Made by a program: the position numbers and the translations under genes. Below, one piece after another: positions 14,608-22,994 of a stretch of 35,119 nucleotides of DNA (within the stretch, counting starts at the first letter, position 1; each line of letters begins with the position of its first letter). Below the pieces are notes generated by a model that saw nothing but the letters and a program-made list of their open reading frames with translations, ran no database searches and had not been told where the DNA came from. Location: positions 1 through 35,119 of the forward strand of contig JAJYFE010000037.1 in the NCBI GenBank assembly GCA_021785435.1. Direction: 5' to 3'. Origin of the DNA: Planctomycetota bacterium (lineage in GTDB: Bacteria; Planctomycetota; Phycisphaerae; WQYP01).

Positions 14608-17589
14608 ATGATGGAACTGACCAGCGCAATGAAGCAGCCCGTAACTTCGGAGAATCCCGAAGGTGTGGCGTTGACGAGTCGGCTGTGCGATCACGACGTT
14701 GAGGATGAGCCGCTGGGTTTCCCCGCCCGGCATATCGGGCCATCGCCGGAGCAGGTTCAGGAAATGCTGGCCGCCCTGGGAATCGATTCGCTCGACGCAC
14801 TAATCGAACAAACTATTCCGACTTCAATCCCCCGCGCGGGGCCGCCCGACCTGCCGGAGGCGCTTGACGAATTGGCCATGCGTGAAAAGTTGCGGCATCT
14901 GGCATCACAAAATCAGCTCTTCCGCAGCCTGATCGGCCAGGGTTATTACGGCTGCGTGACTCAACCGGTCATCGCCCGCAATGTGCTGGAAAACCCCGGT
15001 TGGTATACCGCGTATACGCCCTATCAGGCGGAAATAGCTCAAGGCCGACTGGAGGCGTTGCTGAATTTTCAAACCATGGTGGCGGACCTGACCGGCCTGC
15101 CGATCGCGAACGCATCGCTGCTGGATGAAGCCACCGCGGCCGCGGAGGGGTTGCAGATGTGCCGGGCCGTGGCGGATGCGGCGCGCCGCCGCTGTTTGAT
15201 CGCCGCCGACTGCCATCCCCAAACTATCGCCGTGGTGCGGGCCAGAGCCGCGGGATGGGGCCTGCAATGCGTGGTGGCTCCCGCCGATCCAGCCGCAGTG
15301 CTGGAAGGGGATCTCTGCGGCGTTCTGCTGCAATACCCGAGCACCGATGGCGCCGTGCGGCGTTACGATGAGTTGATCGTCGCCGCCCATACCGCCGGGG
15401 CGAAAGTCGTGGTGGCCACAGACCTGCTGGCCCTGACCCTCCTTCGCCCGCCCGGGGAATTTGGCGCGGACATCGCCGTCGGCAGCGCCCAACGCCTGGG
15501 GCTGCCGCTGGGTTACGGTGGACCGCACGCGGGGTTCCTGGCGGCGAAAAGCGAATTAGCGCGCAAAATGCCGGGGCGAATTGTCGGCATATCGCGTGAC
15601 GCCACCGGCCAGCCGGCGCTGCGCCTGGCCGTGCAAACCCGGGAACAGCATATCCGTCGGGAACGGGCCACCAGCAACATCTGTACCGCCCAGGCCTTGC
15701 CGGCGATAATCGCCGCCATGCACGCGATTTATCACGGTCCGGCGGGTTTGACCGCCATCGCCCGGCGCATCCACGGCTGGACGGCCGTGCTGGCGACGGA
15801 GCTGCGCCGGATGGGCTATCGTCTTGATGCGACCACCTTTTTTGACACGCTGCGCGTGCGGCTGCCCGCCGCCCCGGACGCCGGCGACCCCGCCACGGGC
15901 CACGGCGCCGCCGCCACCGCGACGGAAATATTCGCCGAGGCGCTGCGACAACGGATTAATCTGCGCGACTTCGGCGACGGCAGCGTGGGTGTCGCGCTGG
16001 ATGAACGCACCGATGGGCGAGAGGTGGACAGACTGTTGCGGATTTTTCACCGCCGCGGCGCTGCGCCGGAGGGGTTGGCGGAACTGCGGACGCCACCGCC
16101 GGCGCCTTACCCGCCCGCCTGGCGGCGTACCAGCGCCTTTCTGCGACAGAGCGTATTTAACCATTATCACAGCGAAACCGAAATGCAGCGCTATCTGCGC
16201 CGCCTGGAAGGGCGCGATTTGTCGCTGACCACTTCCATGATCCCGCTGGGCTCCTGCACCATGAAGTTGAACGCGGCGGTGGAGCTGGAGCCGCTAAGCC
16301 AGGAGCAGTGGACGGATATCCATCCGTTGGTACCAGCGCGGCAGGCCGCCGGCTACCAGGCCTTGTTCGGTGAACTGCGGCGCTGGCTCTGCGCTCTGAC
16401 AGGCTTTTCCGCGGTTTCTCTGCAGCCCAACGCCGGAGCCCAGGGTGAATACGCCGCGCTGATGGTTATTCGCGCCTATCACCGCCGCCGCGGCCAGCCC
16501 CAGCGTGATCTCTGCCTGATTCCACACTCCGCCCACGGCACCAATCCGGCCAGCGCCGCCGCCGCGGGTCTGCAAGTTCTGCCCGTGGCCTGCGCCGCCA
16601 ACGGCGATGTGGATGTGGAAGATTTACGTCGCTTGACGGTGCGGCATCACGACCGTCTGGCCGGCCTGATGGTGACCTATCCTTCCACCCATGGGGTATT
16701 TGAGGAAAATATCCGCCTGCTCTGTGCGCTGGTGCATGAACACGGCGGCCAAGTGTTCCTGGATGGGGCCAACTTCAACGCGCTGGCCGGCTGGTGCCGC
16801 CCCGCGGACATGGGCGTGGATATCTGCCACTTGAATTTGCACAAGACGTTCTGCATTCCCCATGGCGGCGGCGGTCCAGGTATGGGACCGATCGCCGCGG
16901 CGGAGCATCTGGCGCCCTTTTTGCCGGGCCATCCGGCCGACACGGCGGTTTCCCACGATGCGATCGGCCCGGTCGCGGCAGCGCCATTCGGCAGCGCCTT
17001 GTTGCTGACGATTCCCTGGGCCTATTTGCATTTGATGGGCTGGACCGGCTTGCGCCGCGCTACGGCGGTGGCGATACTGAACGCCAATTATATGGCCCGT
17101 CGCCTGGCCGGCCATTTTCAGGTTTTATTCCAAGGCCGCCATGGCTTTTGCGCTCACGAATTCATCATCGACGCGCGGGAATTTGAAAGCTCGGCCGGCA
17201 TAAAGGTCGAGGATATCGCCAAGCGGCTGATGGATTACGGCTTCCACGCCCCGACGGTTTCGTGGCCGGAGCCGGGCACGCTGATGATTGAGCCTACCGA
17301 AAGCGAATCCCAACCAGAGTTGGATCGCTTCTGCGAGGCGCTGATTGCGATTCGCCAGGAAATCCGCGACATAGAGCAAGGTCGGGCTGATCGCCACAAC
17401 AATCTATTGAAAAACGCGCCCCACACCGCGCGGATGCTGGCCCTGGAGCCTTGGCCGTTTCCTTACAGCCGGCGGCAGGCGGCCTATCCGTTAGCGTATC
17501 TGGAGGCGCACAAATTCTGGCCGGCGGTGGCGCGGATTGATAACCCCTACGGCGATCGAAATCTGGTCTGCACCTGCCCCGCAATGTAG
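14608..17589 (+). CDS. gcvP: Glycine dehydrogenase (decarboxylating), fused P-protein
   Basis: 993 residues, a single chain containing both halves that are separate (GcvPA/GcvPB) in many bacteria. It decarboxylates glycine and passes the aminomethyl group to the lipoyl arm of H-protein in the glycine cleavage system. The N-terminal half contains FPARHIGPSPEQVQEML and QGYYGCVTQPVIARNVLENPGWYTAYTPYQAEI. The C-terminal half contains ITPLGSCTMKLN-like SMIPLGSCTMKLN and the PLP-binding lysine in HLNLHKTF (K746), followed by IPHGGGGPGMGPI. It ends DNPYGDRNLVCTCP, as the family does. About 45 residues precede the conserved start, so a later start is possible. gcvT and gcvH are not in the window; lpdA at 27704 could supply the L-protein. 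It ends 7 bases from a converging gene. Confidence 0.97.
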   Translation: MMELTSAMKQPVTSENPEGVALTSRLCDHDVEDEPLGFPARHIGPSPEQVQEMLAALGIDSLDALIEQTIPTSIPRAGPPDLPEALDELAMREKLRHLASQNQLFRSLIGQGYYGCVTQPVIARNVLENPGWYTAYTPYQAEIAQGRLEALLNFQTMVADLTGLPIANASLLDEATAAAEGLQMCRAVADAARRRCLIAADCHPQTIAVVRARAAGWGLQCVVAPADPAAVLEGDLCGVLLQYPSTDGAVRRYDELIVAAHTAGAKVVVATDLLALTLLRPPGEFGADIAVGSAQRLGLPLGYGGPHAGFLAAKSELARKMPGRIVGISRDATGQPALRLAVQTREQHIRRERATSNICTAQALPAIIAAMHAIYHGPAGLTAIARRIHGWTAVLATELRRMGYRLDATTFFDTLRVRLPAAPDAGDPATGHGAAATATEIFAEALRQRINLRDFGDGSVGVALDERTDGREVDRLLRIFHRRGAAPEGLAELRTPPPAPYPPAWRRTSAFLRQSVFNHYHSETEMQRYLRRLEGRDLSLTTSMIPLGSCTMKLNAAVELEPLSQEQWTDIHPLVPARQAAGYQALFGELRRWLCALTGFSAVSLQPNAGAQGEYAALMVIRAYHRRRGQPQRDLCLIPHSAHGTNPASAAAAGLQVLPVACAANGDVDVEDLRRLTVRHHDRLAGLMVTYPSTHGVFEENIRLLCALVHEHGGQVFLDGANFNALAGWCRPADMGVDICHLNLHKTFCIPHGGGGPGMGPIAAAEHLAPFLPGHPADTAVSHDAIGPVAAAPFGSALLLTIPWAYLHLMGWTGLRRATAVAILNANYMARRLAGHFQVLFQGRHGFCAHEFIIDAREFESSAGIKVEDIAKRLMDYGFHAPTVSWPEPGTLMIEPTESESQPELDRFCEALIAIRQEIRDIEQGRADRHNNLLKNAPHTARMLALEPWPFPYSRRQAAYPLAYLEAHKFWPAVARIDNPYGDRNLVCTCPAM

Positions 17590-17596
17590 ATGGTTT

Positions 17597-18640
17597 TCAA
17601 GCCAGATATTTCCGGAAAAAAGCGGTGGACCGATTAGCCCCCCAGCGATGGCCGCCCTCGAATAAATCGAGTTCCAGCCGGTTTCCGGCGCCGGCGGCGT
17701 GATAGATTTTTTCCACCTCGCGGTAACAGCTCAGGGCGGCGCCCACGAGGAAGCATTCGTCATGCACGCCAATTTCCACCAGCAGCGGGCGCGGTGCGAT
17801 CAGCCCCTGCAAATCCGGCACGTCGCAAAGCTCCAACAGCCCCGGCGTGATCTGGCTGCCGCAGAAATTGATGAAGCGCATGGCAAATTCGGCGAAACGA
17901 TCACTATAGCAAATGATATCCGCGGCTTGGATGCGCTCATCCATGATCGCCATCCACGTGGTCATCGTGCCGCCGAAGCTTAATCCCATCGCGCCGATAC
18001 GGTGGGGATCCACAAAGTCCTGCTGGCCTAGGTAATCCAAGGCGCACTGGCCGTCATGGATGTCCATGCCCAACAACGTCAGGCCCAGCAGATTGGCCCG
18101 CAGGTAATGGGCGTTGCATAAATCCGAACCTTGGCCCAGCGCACTGAAATGTGGCTTGCGATGGTCATCACGTTCACCAAAACCACGCCAGTCAATGGCC
18201 ATGGTGACGAAGCCGGCCTTCGCCATCTGTAGCCCGTAGTCATAGTTCAGTTCCGCGATATGGGCGCGCCGCTCCGCGGTGGAGCGGTTGCCCATCACCG
18301 CATCTTTTCCAAACGGGCCATGGCCATGGCAGGCTAGAATCGCGGGCAACCGGCCAGGCGTATTTTCCGGCCGGAAAACATACGCCGCAGCGGAAAGACC
18401 TTCTTCGACCGCGAAAAGCACCCGCTGTTTGACCAGACCATCTTCGCGCCATTCGGCTTGTATTTCGGCGTTCAGTGGAACCTTCCGGGGCGTATGCCCG
18501 AGCGTAGCTTTCACTGCGGGCAGGAGCGCTTCACGCCACTTCGACCAATCCGTGTGACTGGCGCCGCCGAACCGATAGCGTGGGCGATGCTGTGCCGTCT
18601 GTTTCTTGAAATATTCGTTAACCGAGAGATTGTGCTCCAT
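17597..18640 (-). CDS. Alpha/beta hydrolase, dienelactone hydrolase/acetylxylan esterase-like
   Basis: 347 residues with a full catalytic set: oxyanion region HGHG (105-108), nucleophile elbow GLSFGG (Ser221), acid Asp294 in GVHDECF, and His331 in EGGHRW. There is no signal peptide, so it is probably cytoplasmic. A strong ribosome-binding sequence (GAGGAGG) precedes the ATG. It is the last gene of a minus-strand set with an unknown protein and a Gfo/Idh/MocA oxidoreductase. That context suggests deacylation or another hydrolytic step on a carbohydrate-derived compound. The substrate cannot be read from sequence. A decayed relative of its C-terminus lies at 1355-1576. Confidence 0.85.
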   Translation of the reverse strand: MEHNLSVNEYFKKQTAQHRPRYRFGGASHTDWSKWREALLPAVKATLGHTPRKVPLNAEIQAEWREDGLVKQRVLFAVEEGLSAAAYVFRPENTPGRLPAILACHGHGPFGKDAVMGNRSTAERRAHIAELNYDYGLQMAKAGFVTMAIDWRGFGERDDHRKPHFSALGQGSDLCNAHYLRANLLGLTLLGMDIHDGQCALDYLGQQDFVDPHRIGAMGLSFGGTMTTWMAIMDERIQAADIICYSDRFAEFAMRFINFCGSQITPGLLELCDVPDLQGLIAPRPLLVEIGVHDECFLVGAALSCYREVEKIYHAAGAGNRLELDLFEGGHRWGANRSTAFFRKYLA

Positions 18641-18685
18641 GGGGGGGAACCTCCTCTAATCAATCCTGGCGCGATCCTAAACGCG

Positions 18686-20053
18686 TTATCCTACCTGAAT
18701 CCGCGCATAGCGGACGGTCCTTGGTTCGTCGCGGCACTCCCCCAACAGCTCCATCATGTTGGACGGGGGTGAGCCTGCGCGGGGTGTCGCCGTGAAAAAA
18801 TATTCCGTGAACGGATGCCGCAGCGGCAGTTTTATAGCCCCGCCGACATCGCCATTGGGTTGAATCTCCAAGCAACGATTTTCCGTGAAACTGTTGGCGC
18901 CGTCCAACAAGATGTCAACAGAAAAAAACACGAATAATCTCCCATCAGGGAGCACCTGAAATCGTCCCCACTTGGGAATCTCAACAAGCTGGCTGCTTTC
19001 TTCGCTGCCACGGGCCAGGACCCATTTCCCGACCACTTGGCCTTCCCGTAACACGGCGTAGTTAAGTGTGTACGTCCGCCGCCGGTGGGGAAAGAACTTT
19101 TCGTGAAACCGTTGTTCAATATCGTCCGCCCTCGGCTTTGGAAAATTACGGACCCCCATAAAGTAACGATCATGCTCCAGCCATAGCAGATGCGCCGCGC
19201 CATCGGAGGACACCCAAAGATCGCAGTTTCTCACATATCCGGCGGTCGGTTCAACATTGGCGATTTCCAGCCATGGACGGAATGGTTCACACGTTACATC
19301 GGGCGTCCAACTAAAAAATACGTATCGAAAAACATAGGCCCATTCCTGGCCCGATAACTCGAACTTGAACTTCTTCCACGAATCCACCGACTCCACCGTA
19401 TCGCTCGCCCCCCACACGTACGCGGCGCGATCGTCCAGAAAAACGTTGTAGTAGCACAGCCGGAGCGGTTGGGGAGGATGGTAGTGCTCCCCGACCGGCC
19501 ACAGGAGATGGCCCCGCGCTGACCAGGCCCCTTGGCGGTCCAGAAGACTCCAGTAAGCGCCATCATAGTTCAAATTATGAAAAACAATGAGCTCTCCCCG
19601 CTCGCGATCCACCGCGAGGTTGCGGTACGAATGCTCGGTAAAGACCACGGCCGCGCTCCACCGCGGTGACCAAACCTTCGGCGGCGCCACAGGATCGGCG
19701 GCGGAGAACTCCAGCAGTTGTGGCTCCGCCGGACCGCTGTACGCGTCAGGCGTGGTCCGCGCCGGATTGACGGATAGTAAAAGACGTCCCCCGGAAAATC
19801 CAACCAGGGGACAGGGTTCACGGGTCCGTTCCCGCAGATCCTTATGCCAGAGGCGCCAACCGGAAGCGGTACGTTGAAACAGCAGCCAACGGCAATTATT
19901 CAGTGGTTTGGCATGGGGGATAACTTCCATACCGCTGGCAAATAAGTCGTTTCCGATGCGCACCAGGCAGCTCGAGCCCGAACACCAGAGCGCGTTGGCG
20001 CCATTGCCGGCGTCCTGGTAGCGGTACACCACTTCTTCGACCTCAACGCTCAA
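18686..20053 (-). CDS. Conserved-looking protein of unknown function, possible beta-propeller
   Basis: 455 residues and no family I recognise. There is no signal peptide and no membrane segment. Composition is rich in Trp, Tyr, Phe, Arg and Gly, with many short strand-turn units (for example WLLFQRTASGWRLWHKDL, DLWVSSDGAAHLLWLEHDR, RFQVLPDGRLFVFFSVD), which suggests a repeated beta-sheet or propeller fold like BNR/sialidase-type proteins. The best start is TTG 20053: GGAG lies 7 bases upstream, and the frame reaches a stop about 20 codons further upstream with no ATG or GTG. It sits 73 bases after the oxidoreductase and 45 bases before the hydrolase on the same strand. Confidence 0.75.
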   Translation of the reverse strand: MSVEVEEVVYRYQDAGNGANALWCSGSSCLVRIGNDLFASGMEVIPHAKPLNNCRWLLFQRTASGWRLWHKDLRERTREPCPLVGFSGGRLLLSVNPARTTPDAYSGPAEPQLLEFSAADPVAPPKVWSPRWSAAVVFTEHSYRNLAVDRERGELIVFHNLNYDGAYWSLLDRQGAWSARGHLLWPVGEHYHPPQPLRLCYYNVFLDDRAAYVWGASDTVESVDSWKKFKFELSGQEWAYVFRYVFFSWTPDVTCEPFRPWLEIANVEPTAGYVRNCDLWVSSDGAAHLLWLEHDRYFMGVRNFPKPRADDIEQRFHEKFFPHRRRTYTLNYAVLREGQVVGKWVLARGSEESSQLVEIPKWGRFQVLPDGRLFVFFSVDILLDGANSFTENRCLEIQPNGDVGGAIKLPLRHPFTEYFFTATPRAGSPPSNMMELLGECRDEPRTVRYARIQVG

Positions 20054-20126
20054 ACCAGCGCTCCGGGCGGAGTCTTGGGAGGGTACCGCCTCGCCGAAGG
20101 CTCCCCGCGCACGTCAACACCGCCGA

Positions 20127-21512
20127 TCATTTAGAGACACCCGATTCGTTAAAATCGCCAGAAGGCGCAGCCGCCCCGCAGGGCATGGCGGCCGGCGGAT
20201 CCGCGAGTAAGTCCGCCATTCGATACGGGCGATGATTGCGCATGGATAAAACCACGGCCTCACCCATGGCTACGGCCAAGGCGCCGGCTTCACTGCCTGC
20301 CGGAAGCGCCAATTCCCGCGATTCCGCGGACGGTCCCACGAACAAGTCGTGTTGAATCTGTCCATCGGCGCCCCCATGGCCACCCGCCACGGGCGGCACT
20401 TCGATCACCTCCTGGCCGCCGAAGAGCGGAAAACAGGTGATCCGCGTTCTGGCTTCGGCGGGAGCGGTTAATCCCGTGGGATCAGGGTTGGAATGATGGA
20501 CGACCTGCAGCCTTCCGGCCGTTCCATTGATGCCCAAAATGTATCCTTCCCACGGCGTGCAGGCGTTGAAGGAATAACTCATAGACGCCCCACCGCGGTA
20601 GCGCACCACCACCGAGTAGGTATCCTCGATATCAATTTCATCATCGTAAATATAGCGGCGCTGCATGGGTGGATACTGGGCGTCATACGGCAGGCTGAAG
20701 CGATCCCAACCGGTGCGGATATCGTTGTCGTCAGGCGCGAATTTCCCGGCATAGTGCTTTTGGAAAATGGGGCAACGCCGCTTTTCCTCAACCGGATCCA
20801 GCGGACGGCCCTGGACATCCCGTGGCCGCAGGGCGCCATTTTTTCCGTAATAGTTCAGGGCGCCGTAGGCGAATAATTCTTCCGGCACATCGCCGAGCCA
20901 CCAATTAACCAGATCGAAATGATGGCAACATTTATGCATGTTCAGACCGCCGGAATTCACCCGTCGGCGATTCCAACGATAGAAGTAGCTTGAGCCATGC
21001 CAAGTGTCGAGATTATAGACGAATTCCACATTCGTGATCCGGCCCACCCGCCCGTCAAGAATAAGGCGCTTCAACCGCTTGTGCAGCGGCGCATAACGGT
21101 AGTTGAAAGCTACCTGCAAGCGCCGTCCGCTTTCCCGCTCCGCCCGGCGCACCTCTTGGGCTTCGCGGCAATTGACCACCATGGTCTTTTCTGTGATCAC
21201 ATCACAGCCGCCGCGCAATCCGCCGACAATATGGGCGCCATGCGTGTAATCGGGGCCGGCTACCAGCAAGGTCTCCGGGCGTTGTTCGGCCAGCATTCGC
21301 GGCAGGGCATCCGGGCCATAATAGGGTAGATTGACGCCAACTTTTTGGCAGAAAGTCCGCACCCGGGCTTCATCCAGGTCCAGCACCCCCACCACTTCCC
21401 CACGGTCGCTGAAATTAGCCCCACCGTTGTCGGATCGGCCCAGCAGCGGCAAAACAAAATGATAGATGCTGCGCGTACTTAATCCGCAAACAGCATAACG
21501 GATTCGTTTCAC
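20127..21512 (-). CDS. Gfo/Idh/MocA family oxidoreductase
   Basis: 461 residues. A Rossmann N-terminus (IRYAVCGLSTRSIYHF, VVGVLDLDEARV) is followed by LLVAGPDYTHGAHI and EKT (108-110) at the position of the usual EKP, whose Lys contacts NAD(P) and substrate. NYRY (137-140) and GGLNMHKCCHHFDLVNWWLG (from 188) form the substrate site, with His residues where the catalytic His is expected. Family members oxidise or reduce sugars, inositols or their derivatives. The start is GTG 21512, with AAGGAAAGG upstream. It is the first gene of a three-gene minus-strand set reaching 17597. The Asp/Glu-rich insertion between residues 240 and 300 is longer than in simple family members. Confidence 0.9.
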   Translation of the reverse strand: MKRIRYAVCGLSTRSIYHFVLPLLGRSDNGGANFSDRGEVVGVLDLDEARVRTFCQKVGVNLPYYGPDALPRMLAEQRPETLLVAGPDYTHGAHIVGGLRGGCDVITEKTMVVNCREAQEVRRAERESGRRLQVAFNYRYAPLHKRLKRLILDGRVGRITNVEFVYNLDTWHGSSYFYRWNRRRVNSGGLNMHKCCHHFDLVNWWLGDVPEELFAYGALNYYGKNGALRPRDVQGRPLDPVEEKRRCPIFQKHYAGKFAPDDNDIRTGWDRFSLPYDAQYPPMQRRYIYDDEIDIEDTYSVVVRYRGGASMSYSFNACTPWEGYILGINGTAGRLQVVHHSNPDPTGLTAPAEARTRITCFPLFGGQEVIEVPPVAGGHGGADGQIQHDLFVGPSAESRELALPAGSEAGALAVAMGEAVVLSMRNHRPYRMADLLADPPAAMPCGAAAPSGDFNESGVSK

Positions 21513-21678
21513 GGTCCGTAACCTTTCCTTAAAACTCTAGAAGCCTACTCCATCAACCCGCCGACGTATTTAGCTATTCTAACAGATTTTTTCGCAATTC
21601 TCATCCCCGGGGTGGCTGCCGCCAGCGGCCGGGGGGCTACCATAGCCAGCTTTCACGCCATCCGATAAAATTCCCGGC
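21513..21678. promoter_or_regulatory. Divergent promoter region between oxidoreductase set and aroB
   Basis: 166 bases separate two outward-facing starts. An AT-rich island (21566-21600) holds minus-strand -10-like words: TAGAAT at 21581-21576, and TTGCGA at 21597-21592 as a possible but too closely spaced -35. A GC palindrome (GCCGC-CA-GCGGC) lies about 21620. Promoters for both directions must be here, but exact boxes are not defensible. Confidence 0.3.
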
Positions 21679-22824
21679 ATGTCCGTGCTTGAGATCGATG
21701 TCGATACGAAAATTGCGCCGTGTTACCGCGTTCACATTGATACGAATTTGTTGGAACGGATTGGACCAGCCGTCCGGCAGGCGGCGCCGGCGCCCGTCTG
21801 CGGCCTGGTAACCGACCGCCACGTCGCCAGGTATTATTTGCGCGGCGTACGGCAATCTCTGGCGCAAGCCGGTTATCGCGTGGCCGAATTCATCTTTCCG
21901 CCGGGTGAGCGGTACAAGAAGCTGGCCACCGTGGCCCAGGCGTACGATGCGCTTTTAGCGGCGCGCCTGGAACGGACCAGCCCCATCCTCGCCCTGGGGG
22001 GAGGGGTGGTAGGCGACTTGGCGGGGTTTGTCGCCGCCACGCTGTTGCGCGGTCTGCCGCTGATCCAGATTCCTACCACACTGCTGGCCGCGGTGGATGC
22101 CAGCATCGGAGGCAAGGTTGGGGTGGATCACACCCGGGGAAAAAATCTGATCGGTGCGTTTCATCAGCCTCGCGCCGTATTCGCCGATGTGGCTGTGCTG
22201 GCCAGTCTGCCGGAGGTGGAATTGCAGTGCGGCCTGGCGGAATGCGTCAAACACGCGGTGATTCGCGATCAGGCGCTTTTTGAATTCATCGCGGATCATT
22301 TGCCGGCGATTCTGCGGCGTGACCCGCCCACCCTTCTGGAATTAATCGCTCGCAACGTGCGCATCAAGGCCGCGGTGGTCACGGAAGATCCCTTTGAGCA
22401 GGGGGTGCGGGCGCTGCTGAATTTCGGGCATACCTTCGGCCACGCCCTGGAAACCGTCGGTGGTTATGGCGAGCTGCGCCATGGCCAGGCGGTAGCCTTG
22501 GGCATGGTCGCCGCGGCGCGGCTGGCGGTTTCGCGCCGCCTGTTTCCTGCGGCCGATGCCGGGCGGTTGCAGATTCTGCTTAAGCGCATCGGCCTGCCGA
22601 TATGCCAGCGGCGACTGGATATTTCCGCTGTGCTGGCCGCCATGCAAACGGATAAAAAAATCCACCGGGGAGCCTTGCGCTTTATCCTGCCAGTCGCCTT
22701 GGGCCGGGCGGAAATCTTTGCCGACGTCACCGCAGCGGAAATCCGCGCGGCCCTGGCCACGCTGGACTGCGCCAAAGCCCCGCGGCCCAGCCTAAGAACG
22801 CGAAAGAACCGGGCCTACCGGTAA
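21679..22824 (+). CDS. aroB: 3-dehydroquinate synthase
   Basis: 381 residues. It converts DAHP to 3-dehydroquinate, step two of the shikimate pathway, using NAD and a divalent metal in the cytoplasm. Visible motifs are GGGVVGDLAGFVAATLLRG (from 107), the nucleotide/phosphate loop PTTLLAAVDASIGGKVGVD (132-150), metal ligands E188 in AECVKHA, and H251 and H255 in NFGHTFGHA. The length is normal for AroB, apart from a short basic tail (RTRKNRAYR). The ribosome-binding site before ATG 21679 is weak. No other aro genes are adjacent, so it stands apart from a shikimate operon. Confidence 0.97.
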   Translation: MSVLEIDVDTKIAPCYRVHIDTNLLERIGPAVRQAAPAPVCGLVTDRHVARYYLRGVRQSLAQAGYRVAEFIFPPGERYKKLATVAQAYDALLAARLERTSPILALGGGVVGDLAGFVAATLLRGLPLIQIPTTLLAAVDASIGGKVGVDHTRGKNLIGAFHQPRAVFADVAVLASLPEVELQCGLAECVKHAVIRDQALFEFIADHLPAILRRDPPTLLELIARNVRIKAAVVTEDPFEQGVRALLNFGHTFGHALETVGGYGELRHGQAVALGMVAAARLAVSRRLFPAADAGRLQILLKRIGLPICQRRLDISAVLAAMQTDKKIHRGALRFILPVALGRAEIFADVTAAEIRAALATLDCAKAPRPSLRTRKNRAYR

Positions 22825-22994
22825 CGCGGTGCGGGGTGACGCGGCTCGCCTGCCAGTGGTGGGCCGGCTTGGTCAAGTCCCCGAAGGTACCTCAGCGGCG
22901 ACCTGGTGGTGACGTGGTAGTACGGTGGTTGGTTGCCGGTGGCGGATCCACCACCGGATTATCATCTGGGGCGCTGGAATCGGGCTGATCGCAG

